A DNA stretch of 13,342 nt from Clostridium sp. (lineage in GTDB: Bacteria; Bacillota; Clostridia; Clostridiales; Clostridiaceae). The DNA lies in contig JAHAIU010000071.1 of assembly GCA_018372555.1 (NCBI GenBank), positions 1 through 13,342 on the forward strand. The letters run 5' to 3'. The notes beneath the pieces were generated by a model. The model was not told where the DNA came from and made no database searches. It saw nothing but the letters and a program-made list of their open reading frames with translations. Of this stretch, positions 7,298 to 13,342 are shown piece by piece (position 1 is the first letter of the stretch; each line of letters opens with the position of its first letter). The position numbers and the translations under genes were made by a program.

Positions 7298-7483
7298 ATG
7301 AAATTTAATAAAGAAAACATGGGGAAATATAACTTAGTTAAAAGCAAGGATACATTTAAGTGTAGTGTATGTAATGAAGGAACTAATTATGTAGATTATT
7401 GGAGTGATAATAAGTTTTGCTCTACAGAATGTAAGGATAAGTATTATAATTGGATAAAAAATAATAAAGATATTATTGTATAA
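7298..7483 (+). CDS. Small four-cysteine, putative zinc-binding protein
   Basis: A 61-residue hydrophilic protein with no signal peptide or membrane segment. Cys22-x2-Cys25 and Cys41-x3-Cys45 (in FKCSVC and KFCSTECKDKYY) form a four-Cys arrangement that should bind one zinc, similar in style to TRASH or treble-clef fingers with an FCS..C second knuckle. Both halves are rich in Lys, Asn and Tyr. ATG 7298 follows AAGGGGG. A good promoter lies just upstream, and the reading frame is closed by TAA at 7481-7483. I do not recognise a named family. It could be a nucleic-acid- or metal-binding regulator or an accessory protein. It stands alone between the symporter (divergent) and aroE, and no terminator was seen after it, so read-through into aroE is possible. 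Confidence 0.8.
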   Translation: MKFNKENMGKYNLVKSKDTFKCSVCNEGTNYVDYWSDNKFCSTECKDKYYNWIKNNKDIIV

Positions 7484-7555
7484 AGGATATTAATGAAACC
7501 GCTATATCTGCTAATATACCATTTATAAAGAAAAATTATATAACTTTTGAAATAT

Positions 7556-7570
7556 ATAGATTTAATCTAT
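7556..7570 (+). promoter_or_regulatory. LysR-type box ATAG-N7-CTAT, site 2 (aroE promoter)
   Basis: An exact ATAGA-TTTAA-TCTAT dyad ending 21 nt before the aroE -35 box, centred near -65 from the predicted start. That is the standard activator-binding position of LysR-type regulators. Confidence 0.65.
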
Positions 7571-7591
7571 AAATAATGTAGTGAAAATCAA

Positions 7592-7621
7592 TTGGATTAA
7601 TATAACTTATTATAATATAAT
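7592..7621 (+). promoter_or_regulatory. Promoter of the aroE-aroQ unit
   Basis: TTGGAT (7592-7597), an 18-nt spacer and TATAAT (7616-7621), with a predicted start near 7628. This leaves a leader of about 127 nt before aroE. Confidence 0.7.
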
Positions 7622-7634
7622 AAAACTAAATTAA

Positions 7635-7653
7635 GTGTTAAATATTTAACGTT
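7635..7653. promoter_or_regulatory. Rex-like operator in the aroE leader
   Basis: It contains the perfect 14-bp palindrome GTTAAATATTTAAC (7637-7650) at about +10 to +23. As I recall, the clostridial Rex consensus is TTGTTAA-N4-TTAACAA; this site fits 11 of its 14 fixed bases. On the minus strand it matches the MFS leader element at 15 of 19 positions. Confidence 0.45.
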
Positions 7654-7754
7654 CATTTGTTTTATATACTATGAAAGAAGTAAAATATTCTAATGAAGTT
7701 TAAATAAAGATTGGGTAGTTATAAAATATCCATATATATAAAGGAGAGAATATA

Positions 7755-8627
7755 ATGGAAAAACGTATTTCAGGTTATACTACATTAATAGGATTATTAG
7801 CAACACCAATAAAACATACAAGTTCACCAAAGATGCATAATGAAGCATTTCAATATTTAGGATTAGATTATGCTTATCTTGCATTTGAGGTTGGAAATGA
7901 AGGTTTAGAAGATGCAGTAAAAGGATTAAAAGCAATGCAAGCTAGAGGATGCAATGTATCAATGCCAAATAAAACTGTAATTCATAAATATTTAGATAAG
8001 CTAACTCCAGCTGCTGAACTTGCAGGAGCTGTAAATACAGTTATAAATGATGATGGAGTATTAACAGGCCATATTACTGATGGTGTTGGTTATATGATGT
8101 CATTAAAAGATGCTGGATTTGATATTATTGGTAAAAAGATGACTATAGTTGGTGCTGGTGGAGCAGCTACAGCAATATGTATTCAAGCAGCTTTAGATGG
8201 AGTGGCTGAACTTTCAATATTTAATCAAGATGATGAATTCTTTGCAAGAGCAGAAGAAACAGTTAAGAAGATTAATGAAAAAACAAATTGTAAGGCTAAA
8301 TTATATAGATTAGAAGATAAAGAAGCATTAAGAAGAGAAATTGCTGATTCTGTAATATTTACAAATGCAACAGGAATGGGAATGAAACCATATGTAGGCC
8401 AAACATACATAGAAAAAGATATGTTAAGACCAGATCTTATAGTAAGTGATGTTGTATATCAACCAGCAAAAACTAGATTATTAGAATTAGCAGAAGAAGT
8501 TGGATGTAAAACAATAAATGGTCTTGGAATGATGTTATTCCAAGGAGCGGAAGCATTTAAGTGTTGGACTGGTAAAGAAATGCCTATAGAACATATGAAG
8601 GAATTTTTATTTGGAGATAACAAATAG
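7755..8627 (+). CDS. aroE: Quinate/shikimate dehydrogenase, YdiB-like
   Basis: A 290-residue cytoplasmic oxidoreductase that interconverts shikimate and 3-dehydroshikimate, and probably quinate and 3-dehydroquinate. The substrate domain (about 1-110) has IKHTSSPKMHN (19-29), catalytic Lys73 in VSMPNK, Asn94 in GAVNT and catalytic Asp109 in TDG. The nucleotide fold has VGAGGAATA (132-140), and GMMLFQGAEAF (258-268) closes the active site. It resembles E. coli YdiB more than AroE (VSMPNK, LTPAAEL, VNDDG-like, FN..DEFF, MLxxQGAE). YdiB's two Arg after FN are Gln158 and Asp159 here while its Asp is kept (Asp160), so NAD(H) should be strongly preferred over NADP(H). Thr22 replaces one usual substrate-clamp Ser. 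ATG 7755 follows AAAGGAGAG. aroQ follows 62 nt later with no terminator, so they are co-transcribed. The NAD preference and neighbours suggest catabolism, not chorismate synthesis. Confidence 0.95.
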   Translation: MEKRISGYTTLIGLLATPIKHTSSPKMHNEAFQYLGLDYAYLAFEVGNEGLEDAVKGLKAMQARGCNVSMPNKTVIHKYLDKLTPAAELAGAVNTVINDDGVLTGHITDGVGYMMSLKDAGFDIIGKKMTIVGAGGAATAICIQAALDGVAELSIFNQDDEFFARAEETVKKINEKTNCKAKLYRLEDKEALRREIADSVIFTNATGMGMKPYVGQTYIEKDMLRPDLIVSDVVYQPAKTRLLELAEEVGCKTINGLGMMLFQGAEAFKCWTGKEMPIEHMKEFLFGDNK

Positions 8628-8689
8628 GGATTATTAGAAAAGATATTTAATAAAGACATTTTGCTAAATGAGTTTTGGAGGGAAAATAT

Positions 8690-9136
8690 ATGAAATTCAT
8701 GGTTATTAATGGACCAAACATAAATATGATTGGTGTTAGAGAAAAAGGAATATACGGATCAAAGAGCTTTACTGAAATATGTGAATATATAAAAGAAGAG
8801 GGAGAAAAAAGAGGACATGAAGTTACTCTTCTTCAAAGTAACTGTGAGGGAACTATGATTGACTTCTTACAAAGAGCATACTTTGAAAAGTTTGATGGAG
8901 TTGTAATAAATCCAGGGGCATACACACACTATAGCATAGCTTTACATGATGCAATAAAAGGTAACACTGGAATTCCAACAGTGGAAGTTCATATATCAAA
9001 TGTACATGCTAGAGAAGAGTTTAGAAAAGAGTCTAAAACAGCTCCAGCTTGCATTGGACAAATGTGTGGATTTGGTGAAAAAGGATATGTACTTGCAATG
9101 GAAGCATTAGAAGATTATATAACTAGAAATAGATAA
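8690..9136 (+). CDS. aroQ: Type II 3-dehydroquinate dehydratase
   Basis: A 148-residue protein of the dodecameric type II family, which interconverts 3-dehydroquinate and 3-dehydroshikimate by reversible (de)hydration. Motifs in order: INGPNINMIGVRE (6-18), catalytic Tyr22 in GIYG, the flexible-loop Arg17, QSNCEGTMID (49-58), NPGAYTHYSIAL (74-85), catalytic His101 in VEVHISNVHAREEFR and a C-terminal GYVLAMEAL. An in-frame TTG at 8675 lies in the TTGGAGG ribosome binding site, so ATG 8690 is the start. It is the second gene after aroE and ends at a terminator. With a YdiB-like dehydrogenase it allows entry of quinate: quinate to 3-dehydroquinate to 3-dehydroshikimate. Type II enzymes serve both biosynthetic and catabolic routes; the setting favours catabolism (inference). 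Confidence 0.96.
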   Translation: MKFMVINGPNINMIGVREKGIYGSKSFTEICEYIKEEGEKRGHEVTLLQSNCEGTMIDFLQRAYFEKFDGVVINPGAYTHYSIALHDAIKGNTGIPTVEVHISNVHAREEFRKESKTAPACIGQMCGFGEKGYVLAMEALEDYITRNR

Positions 9137-9152
9137 TTAATAAGAATATATG

Positions 9153-9185
9153 AAAGGCTGTTGCAAATAGTTGCACAGCCTTTTT
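9153..9185 (+). terminator. Intrinsic terminator of the aroE-aroQ unit
   Basis: AAAGGCTGT, a bulged T and TGCAA pair with TTGCACAGCC, followed by TTTTT; the loop is 4-5 nt. It shows that the next gene needs its own promoter. Confidence 0.9.
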
Positions 9186-9250
9186 AAATGAGGAATTAGT
9201 AGATAATATTCTATAAAGAAAGATAATAGTAAGTTTAACTACCCTAAATC

Positions 9251-9265
9251 ATAGATTATTTCTAT
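9251..9265 (+). promoter_or_regulatory. LysR-type box ATAG-N7-CTAT, site 3 (ene-reductase promoter)
   Basis: An exact ATAGA-TTATT-TCTAT dyad. It ends 21 nt before the -35 box and is centred near -65, the same geometry as at aroE. Its right arm overlaps the 12-bp palindrome TTTCTATAGAAA (9259-9270). A looser version (GTAGA-N6-TCTAT) lies at 9199-9214. Confidence 0.65.
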
Positions 9266-9286
9266 AGAAAATCCTTAAAACATTTA

Positions 9287-9316
9287 TTAGATTTATAGAA
9301 ATTTTAAGTTTATAAT
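9287..9316 (+). promoter_or_regulatory. Promoter of the ene-reductase gene
   Basis: TTAGAT (9287-9292), an 18-nt spacer and TATAAT (9311-9316), with a predicted start near 9323, about 69 nt before the ATG. Confidence 0.7.
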
Positions 9317-9329
9317 AAAATTAATAATT

Positions 9330-9355
9330 TTCATAGACATAATTCATAGACATAA
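9330..9355 (+). repeat. Tandem 13-bp direct repeat in the ene-reductase leader
   Basis: TTCATAGACATAA occurs twice back to back (9330-9342, 9343-9355) with no mismatch, at about +8 to +33 from the predicted start. It runs directly into the Rex-like element. It could be a second regulator site or a replication-slippage product. Confidence 0.8.
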
Positions 9356-9373
9356 AAGTTAAAACTTTATCAA
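9355..9373. promoter_or_regulatory. Rex-like operator in the ene-reductase leader
   Basis: AAAGTTAAAACTTTATCAA is identical to the MFS leader element at 17 of 19 positions. It fits the TTGTTAA-N4-TTAACAA pattern at 11 of 14 positions, with a strong right half (TTATCAA). Position about +33 to +51, just before the ribosome binding site. Confidence 0.45.
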
Positions 9374-9391
9374 TTGTAGGGAGAATGGAAG

Positions 9392-11395
9392 ATGAATAAA
9401 TACGAAAATATATTTAAGCCACTAACAGTTAAAAACATGACTATTAGAAATAGAATTGCTATGCCTCCTATGGGGACAAACTATGGTGGAGCTATGGGTG
9501 ATTTCACTGAAGAGCATGTTCAATATTATGAAAGAAGAGCTAAAGGTGGAACTGGATTAATAATAGTAGAAAATGCATGCGTTGATTTTCCAATGGGATC
9601 AAACGGCACAACTCAAATAAGATTAGACCATGATAGATATATTCCGAATTTATACAGATTAACAGAAAGATTACATAGACAAGGTGCTTGTGTAGCTATC
9701 CAAATAAATCATTCAGGGGCATCAGCTGTACCAGGAAGAATAGAAGGAAATACTCCAGTATCATCTTCAGATGTACCATCAAAAACAGGGGGAGCTATTC
9801 CAAGACCGTTGACTATAGATGAAATATATGCAATAGCAGATAAGTATGCAGAAGCAGCAAAAAGAGCTCAAATGGCTGGATTTGATGCAGTAGAAATACA
9901 CGGAGGACACTCATACTTATTATGCCAATTCTTATCGCCTTTATATAATAAGAGAAATGATGAGTTTGGTGGAAGCTTAGAAAATAGAACAAGATTTGCA
10001 AAATTAGTATTAGAAAAAGTTAGAGCAGCAGTAGGACCAATGTTCCCAATAAGCTTTAGATTTAGTGCAGATGAGTTTATTGAAGGTGGTAATAAGTTAG
10101 AAGATACTCTAGAAATGATGGAATATCTTGTTGATGAAATTGATATATTAAATGTTTCAGCAGCAGTTAATGATACATTACAATATCAAATAGATGCTAA
10201 TTACTTAAAAGATGGATGGCGTTCATATATGGCTAAAGCTTTTAAAGAAAAGTTTAATAAGCCAGTTATAACATCAGGAAATATTAGAAATCCAGAAGTA
10301 GCTGAGAAGATATTAGCAGAAGGATATGCTGATTTATTAGCAATGGGACGTGGACTTATAGCAGATCCAGAGTGGGTTAATAAAGTTAAAAGCGGAAGAG
10401 AAGATGAATTAAGAAAGTGTATATCTTGTAATATAGGATGTGCAGGACATAGAATAGGATTAAATAGACCAATAAGATGTACTATAAACCCAGAAGTTAT
10501 TTTAGGTGAAGAAAATCATACTTCAATGAAAGTTAACAAACCAGTAAATGTTGTTGTTATTGGTGGAGGTACAGCAGGACTTGAAGCTGCTTGCACAGCT
10601 GCTGAAGTTGGATGTACTACATTCTTATTTGAAGCTAAACCTTACTTGGGTGGATTAGCTAGAGAAATAGCTAAATTGCCAGCTAAAGATAGAATTAATG
10701 ACTTCCCAGATTATTTAATTAATAGGGCTAAGAAATTAAGAAATCTTTATATATTTACAAATACAACTGCAACTATTGAAGCGATAGAAAACTTAAAACC
10801 AGATGTAATAGTGAATGCGACAGGTTCAACTCCATTATTACCTCCAATAACTGGATTACATGATAGAGTTGATAAAGAAAATTCAAAGGTATTATCAATA
10901 TTTGGATTAATAAATAATATTAAAGAATTTAATGCAATGGACTTAGAAGGAAAGAAAATAGGAGTTATTGGTGGAGGCGCTGTTGGACTAGATGTAGTTG
11001 AATACTTCGCTCATAAAGGTGCTGATGTTACTATAGTTGAAAGAATGCCAGCTGTAGGAAATGGAATGGACATAATAACTAAACTTGACTTCATGACTAT
11101 GCTTAAGAAGAAAGAAGTAGATGTAAGAGTTGAAACTTCATTATTAGAAATTAAAGATAATAGCTTTATAGTGAATAAAGAAGGTATAGATGAAGAAATA
11201 GAATTCGATTATGGATTTGTATGCTTAGGAATGAGAGGGTACTCACCATTAATGGCTGAATTACAAGAGAGATTCCAAGCTAAGAACGTTGAAGTTATTA
11301 ATATTGGAGATAGTGTTAGAGCTAGAAGAATAATTGAAGGTGTTGAAGAGGGAAGACATATTACAGATACACTTAAGAGAATTGGTGCTCTATAA
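9392..11395 (+). CDS. NADH:flavin ene-reductase, 2,4-dienoyl-CoA/2-enoate reductase type (FMN, 4Fe-4S, FAD)
   Basis: A 667-residue three-part reductase in which electrons run from NAD(P)H through FAD, 4Fe-4S and FMN to a C=C bond next to a carbonyl. The Old Yellow Enzyme barrel (1-about 340) has AMPPMG (23-28), QINHSGA (104-110), His170/His173 and Tyr175 in EIHGGHSYLLCQFLSP, FGGSLENRTRF and MGRGLIADP (318-326). The cluster ligands are Cys343, Cys346, Cys350 and Cys363 (C-x2-C-x3-C-x12-C). The FAD fold has VVIGGGTAGLEAA (388-400). The second nucleotide fold has VIGGGAVGLDVVE (525-537) and ends its beta strand in Glu550 (VTIVE), which favours NADH over NADPH. The length and all cofactor sites are normal. 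ATG 9392 follows GGGAG. It is monocistronic. The substrate cannot be read from sequence; given the neighbours, 3-dehydroshikimate (a cyclic enone) is a candidate. Confidence 0.95.
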   Translation: MNKYENIFKPLTVKNMTIRNRIAMPPMGTNYGGAMGDFTEEHVQYYERRAKGGTGLIIVENACVDFPMGSNGTTQIRLDHDRYIPNLYRLTERLHRQGACVAIQINHSGASAVPGRIEGNTPVSSSDVPSKTGGAIPRPLTIDEIYAIADKYAEAAKRAQMAGFDAVEIHGGHSYLLCQFLSPLYNKRNDEFGGSLENRTRFAKLVLEKVRAAVGPMFPISFRFSADEFIEGGNKLEDTLEMMEYLVDEIDILNVSAAVNDTLQYQIDANYLKDGWRSYMAKAFKEKFNKPVITSGNIRNPEVAEKILAEGYADLLAMGRGLIADPEWVNKVKSGREDELRKCISCNIGCAGHRIGLNRPIRCTINPEVILGEENHTSMKVNKPVNVVVIGGGTAGLEAACTAAEVGCTTFLFEAKPYLGGLAREIAKLPAKDRINDFPDYLINRAKKLRNLYIFTNTTATIEAIENLKPDVIVNATGSTPLLPPITGLHDRVDKENSKVLSIFGLINNIKEFNAMDLEGKKIGVIGGGAVGLDVVEYFAHKGADVTIVERMPAVGNGMDIITKLDFMTMLKKKEVDVRVETSLLEIKDNSFIVNKEGIDEEIEFDYGFVCLGMRGYSPLMAELQERFQAKNVEVINIGDSVRARRIIEGVEEGRHITDTLKRIGAL

Positions 11396-11496
11396 TTTAA
11401 ATGTCAATAGAAGTATTTATATATAAATAGTATGATTAATTAGAATGATATATTAAAAATATTTATATTTAATATATACATAGGGGATGTTACATA

Positions 11497-11584
11497 ATGA
11501 AAGTTGTGTGACATCACAATTACTTTCCCATCTAGAATAGCATTTGGCTGCTACACAACTAAGGTTGTGTAGCAGTCCTTTTTT
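11497..11584 (+). other. Structured segment with competing hairpins after the ene-reductase gene
   Basis: Within the 474-nt spacer 11396-11869, a ribosome-binding-like AGGGG precedes a four-codon frame (ATG AAA GTT GTG TGA, 11497-11511). AGTTGTGT (11502-11509) can pair with ACACAACT (11553-11560), which is also the left arm of the terminator stem. The two pairings exclude each other, as in attenuators, but no plus-strand gene follows. The rest of the spacer (11396-11480, 11585-11820) is AT-rich with no gene seen. Confidence 0.35.
11546..11584 (+). terminator. Intrinsic terminator of the ene-reductase gene
   Basis: A perfect 12-bp stem CTGCTACACAAC (11548-11559) with GTTGTGTAGCAG (11564-11575), loop TAAG, extended by a G-U and a G-C pair, then CTTTTTT. 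It is the most stable hairpin of the window. Confidence 0.92.
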
Positions 11585-11820
11585 ATTATAAAATTGAAAA
11601 GGATGTTATAAAGTTACTTAAAATAATGATTATGATATATTCAATTAAATAACTAATTATAAAAGTTTACTTGGTTTATCTTGAAGCATAAAAGATTCTT
11701 TTGTTTTATTTAAAGGTGAGTCGAAAACTATAGTTATAATGATAATATCAATTAAAGAATTTATAGCTTGTAACCTTCAATAACATTTTATATTTACAAA
11801 ACTATATAAAGGCCTATAAT

Positions 11821-11862
11821 AAAAATAAAAGGCTATGCATATTAACACATAGCCTTTTATTT
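11821..11862 (-). terminator. Terminator of the MFS permease gene
   Basis: A perfect 15-bp stem AAATAAAAGGCTATG (11823-11837) with its complement (11848-11862) and a 10-nt loop. A/T-rich arms supply U tracts on both strands; on the minus strand it lies 8 nt after the MFS stop codon. Confidence 0.9.
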
Positions 11863-11869
11863 CATTATT

Positions 11870-13090
11870 CTAAGAATCCTTTAATTCATTTTTCTTAACT
11901 ATATTGTATCTTATGTTAACAATAAGAGCTAATATAACTCCTAAAGCCGTTACACCTATATCAAATAGTATTACGTGGCTTAAGTTTATATCTGCTAATA
12001 CACCTGTGATACCTGGAACAACTGTAGAGGATATACTTGAAGCTGTAAATACTATACCAGTAATCTTACCCTTACTTGTTGGGAATAATTCTGACATTGA
12101 TGTTAAAGCTAATTGTAAAACTCCACCTGCAGCTGAAAATCCTATTACGAATGCAGCAACTACACAAGTTAAAGTACTTGGGAATATCCAAAGAACTATT
12201 AACATTATTAATGATATTAATGGGTAAACAAATGTAAATCTAACTTGTTTAATCCATTTAGCAACTAATATTGAAGTAACAAATACAGATACTATTGAGC
12301 CAGTACTGTAAATACTTATAAGTTTAAGTGATATTGTTTGTTCAACACCAGCAACTTCTCTTGCAAATGATGGTAACCAGTTTGCAATTATTTGGAATGT
12401 TGCAGTAGCAGTGAATCCAATTAATATTAAACATATACCTTCGATCCAGAAGTTAGCTTTAACTTCATTTTCAACTTTTTCTTTTGAAACAGCATCTTTT
12501 TTACTGTCATCAGTTTTAAAAGCAGGAAAAGGAAGTTTTAACATAAATAATCCGTTTATTACAAATATAATTATACATAGTATGAATGACCATCCATAGT
12601 AAAGATTATTGCTAATTAAGAAGCTTATTATCCATGGTAATAAGAATTGGCCAGCAGATATAAATGCTTTAATAGCAACGTTTGCACTTCCTGATGCATT
12701 AGGGAAACATTCAGTTAATGCAGGATAAGTACCAGCATCCATAAATGAATTAGCCATACCAGCAAGTAGTGCAAAGAAGAATGCCATTGTTACATTAGTA
12801 CTTATTAAGATACCGCCCATAAATATTACATAAGTTATCATTCCTAAAAGAATAAATGGTTTTCTACCATATTTATCAGATAAGACTCCTGATACAAATA
12901 AAACAATAAGTCTACCTAATCCAAGAGCTGAGATAACGTAAGCTACACCAGCTTTGTTAGTATTTAGTTGTTCAATTAAAAAGTCAATATTTTGTGCTAA
13001 TATTATACAGCCCATACCATGTAAAAAGTAGTTAATATACATGGATAATGCAGTAGGCATGTACTTATTTTTAGTAAGTGTATTTTGCAT
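11870..13090 (-). CDS. MFS permease, YdiN/YdiM-like (putative quinate/shikimate uptake)
   Basis: A 406-residue, 12-helix major facilitator. Residues 18-78 closely follow E. coli YdiN: YFLHGMGCIILAQN (21-34), AGVAYVISALGLGRLI (47-62), and the MFS motif A GVLSDKYGRKP (68-78). ECFPNASGSA (127-136) and FVIGFSAAGGVLQLALTSMS (317-336) also match YdiN as I remember it. A charged cytoplasmic loop (about 190-214) joins the halves. In E. coli ydiN lies beside ydiB and aroD, the same partners as here, so uptake of quinate, shikimate or a related cyclic polyol acid is the best guess; YdiN's own cargo is not established to my knowledge. ATG follows AAAGGAG. It is convergent with the ene-reductase but has the same promoter design, so the two should be co-regulated. 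Confidence 0.93.
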   Translation of the reverse strand: MQNTLTKNKYMPTALSMYINYFLHGMGCIILAQNIDFLIEQLNTNKAGVAYVISALGLGRLIVLFVSGVLSDKYGRKPFILLGMITYVIFMGGILISTNVTMAFFFALLAGMANSFMDAGTYPALTECFPNASGSANVAIKAFISAGQFLLPWIISFLISNNLYYGWSFILCIIIFVINGLFMLKLPFPAFKTDDSKKDAVSKEKVENEVKANFWIEGICLILIGFTATATFQIIANWLPSFAREVAGVEQTISLKLISIYSTGSIVSVFVTSILVAKWIKQVRFTFVYPLISLIMLIVLWIFPSTLTCVVAAFVIGFSAAGGVLQLALTSMSELFPTSKGKITGIVFTASSISSTVVPGITGVLADINLSHVILFDIGVTALGVILALIVNIRYNIVKKNELKDS

Positions 13091-13103
13091 TTTTAATACT
13101 CCT

Positions 13104-13122
13104 TTGATAAAATTTTAACGTT
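13104..13122. promoter_or_regulatory. Rex-like operator in the MFS leader
   Basis: On the minus strand AACGTTAAAATTTTATCAA at about +30 to +48, ending close to the ribosome binding site. It is 17/19 identical to the ene-reductase element and in the same orientation and position relative to its gene. Confidence 0.45.
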
Positions 13123-13157
13123 ATTGATTACAAGATTGTTATTTAATTTCAATATAA

Positions 13158-13187
13158 ATTTTAATATATTATTTTCAATAAATCTAA
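13158..13187 (-). promoter_or_regulatory. Promoter of the MFS permease gene
   Basis: On the minus strand TTAGAT (13187-13182), an 18-nt spacer and TAAAAT (13163-13158), with a predicted start near 13151, about 61 nt before the ATG. The -35 box is identical to that of the ene-reductase promoter. Confidence 0.68.
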
Positions 13188-13208
13188 TACATATTATTGC
13201 ATTTATCT

Positions 13209-13223
13209 ATAGAAATAGTCTAT
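13209..13223 (-). promoter_or_regulatory. LysR-type box ATAG-N7-CTAT, site 4 (MFS promoter)
   Basis: An exact ATAGA-N5-TCTAT dyad lying 21 nt before the minus-strand -35 box, centred near -65. The remaining 119 nt to the window edge hold no gene. A divergent regulator beginning beyond the edge would fit the usual LysR layout. Confidence 0.65.
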
Positions 13224-13342
13224 AAATATGTTATACTTAGAATATTATTGTAGGTTTGATTTAATATAATTGAGATAAATTATATACAAAAGAATGTTAT
13301 TTTAATATCTAAGTTTATATATGGTATATAAAATTTTAGATT

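Noticed and set aside
7064..7639. 13-mer TAAATTAAGTGTT present at 7064-7076 and 7627-7639
   Set aside because: Exact but mostly A/T, differently placed relative to the two promoters, and without dyad symmetry; probably chance in such AT-rich spacers.
8675..8689. TTG start for aroQ
   Set aside because: The TTG overlaps the TTGGAGG ribosome binding site, and type II dehydroquinases begin just before the INGPN motif, as with ATG 8690.
1..13342. CRISPR array, tRNA, rRNA, phage or toxin-antitoxin system
   Set aside because: No regularly spaced repeats, no cloverleaf or rRNA-like segments, and no phage or toxin-antitoxin protein motifs were seen on either strand.

Overview
The window reads as a chromosomal stretch of a low-GC, spore-former-type Firmicute, most likely a Clostridium (sensu stricto). 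Support: AT-rich spacers, AGA/ATA/TTA-dominated codons, AGGAG-type ribosome binding sites, many short-loop intrinsic terminators with U tracts, and family resemblances typical of clostridia. No rRNA, tRNA, CRISPR or intact mobile element was found.

Left part (1-1400): the last 50 codons of a glucose-family PTS IIA domain with a hairpin and a strong terminator. Next comes a decayed stretch (about 392-688) that may be a remnant of a large serine recombinase. Then, on the minus strand, a wrecked sodium/glutamate symporter (gltS): its start and ribosome binding site are intact, but it has a 4-bp duplication frameshift and the middle of the gene is missing.

Middle part (1400-7300): a membrane-anchored HtrA-type serine protease with a PDZ domain, its terminator, then an overlapping OmpR-type response regulator / sensor kinase pair. 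The set looks like an envelope- or secretion-stress module, by analogy with Bacillus CssRS/HtrA. Convergent to it is a dicarboxylate/amino-acid:cation symporter with unusual substrate- and sodium-site residues. A 61-codon four-cysteine (zinc-binding type) protein is transcribed divergently from the symporter.

Right part (7500-13342): the most interesting region. It holds a YdiB-like quinate/shikimate dehydrogenase, a type II 3-dehydroquinate dehydratase, a 667-residue Old-Yellow-Enzyme/2,4-dienoyl-CoA-reductase-type FMN/4Fe-4S/FAD reductase, and a convergent MFS permease that closely resembles E. coli YdiN. E. coli keeps ydiN-ydiB-aroD together, so this looks like a catabolic quinate/shikimate locus, not the chorismate pathway. 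The added flavin ene-reductase suggests that 3-dehydroshikimate, a conjugated enone, is reduced with NADH as an electron sink (inference).

The three transcription units of this locus share one promoter design, read directly from the sequence: an exact ATAG-N7-CTAT dyad (the LysR-type box format), 21 nt, a TTRGAT -35 box, an 18-nt spacer, and a TATAAT/TAAAAT -10 box. The dyad is therefore centred near -65 in all three. A fourth exact dyad precedes the small Cys protein, one helical turn closer to its promoter. Each of the three leaders also carries a degenerate Rex-like dyad (GTTAA-N4-TTAWC) downstream of the predicted start site. Together these predict a substrate-induced, redox-gated regulon whose LysR-type regulator is not in the window.
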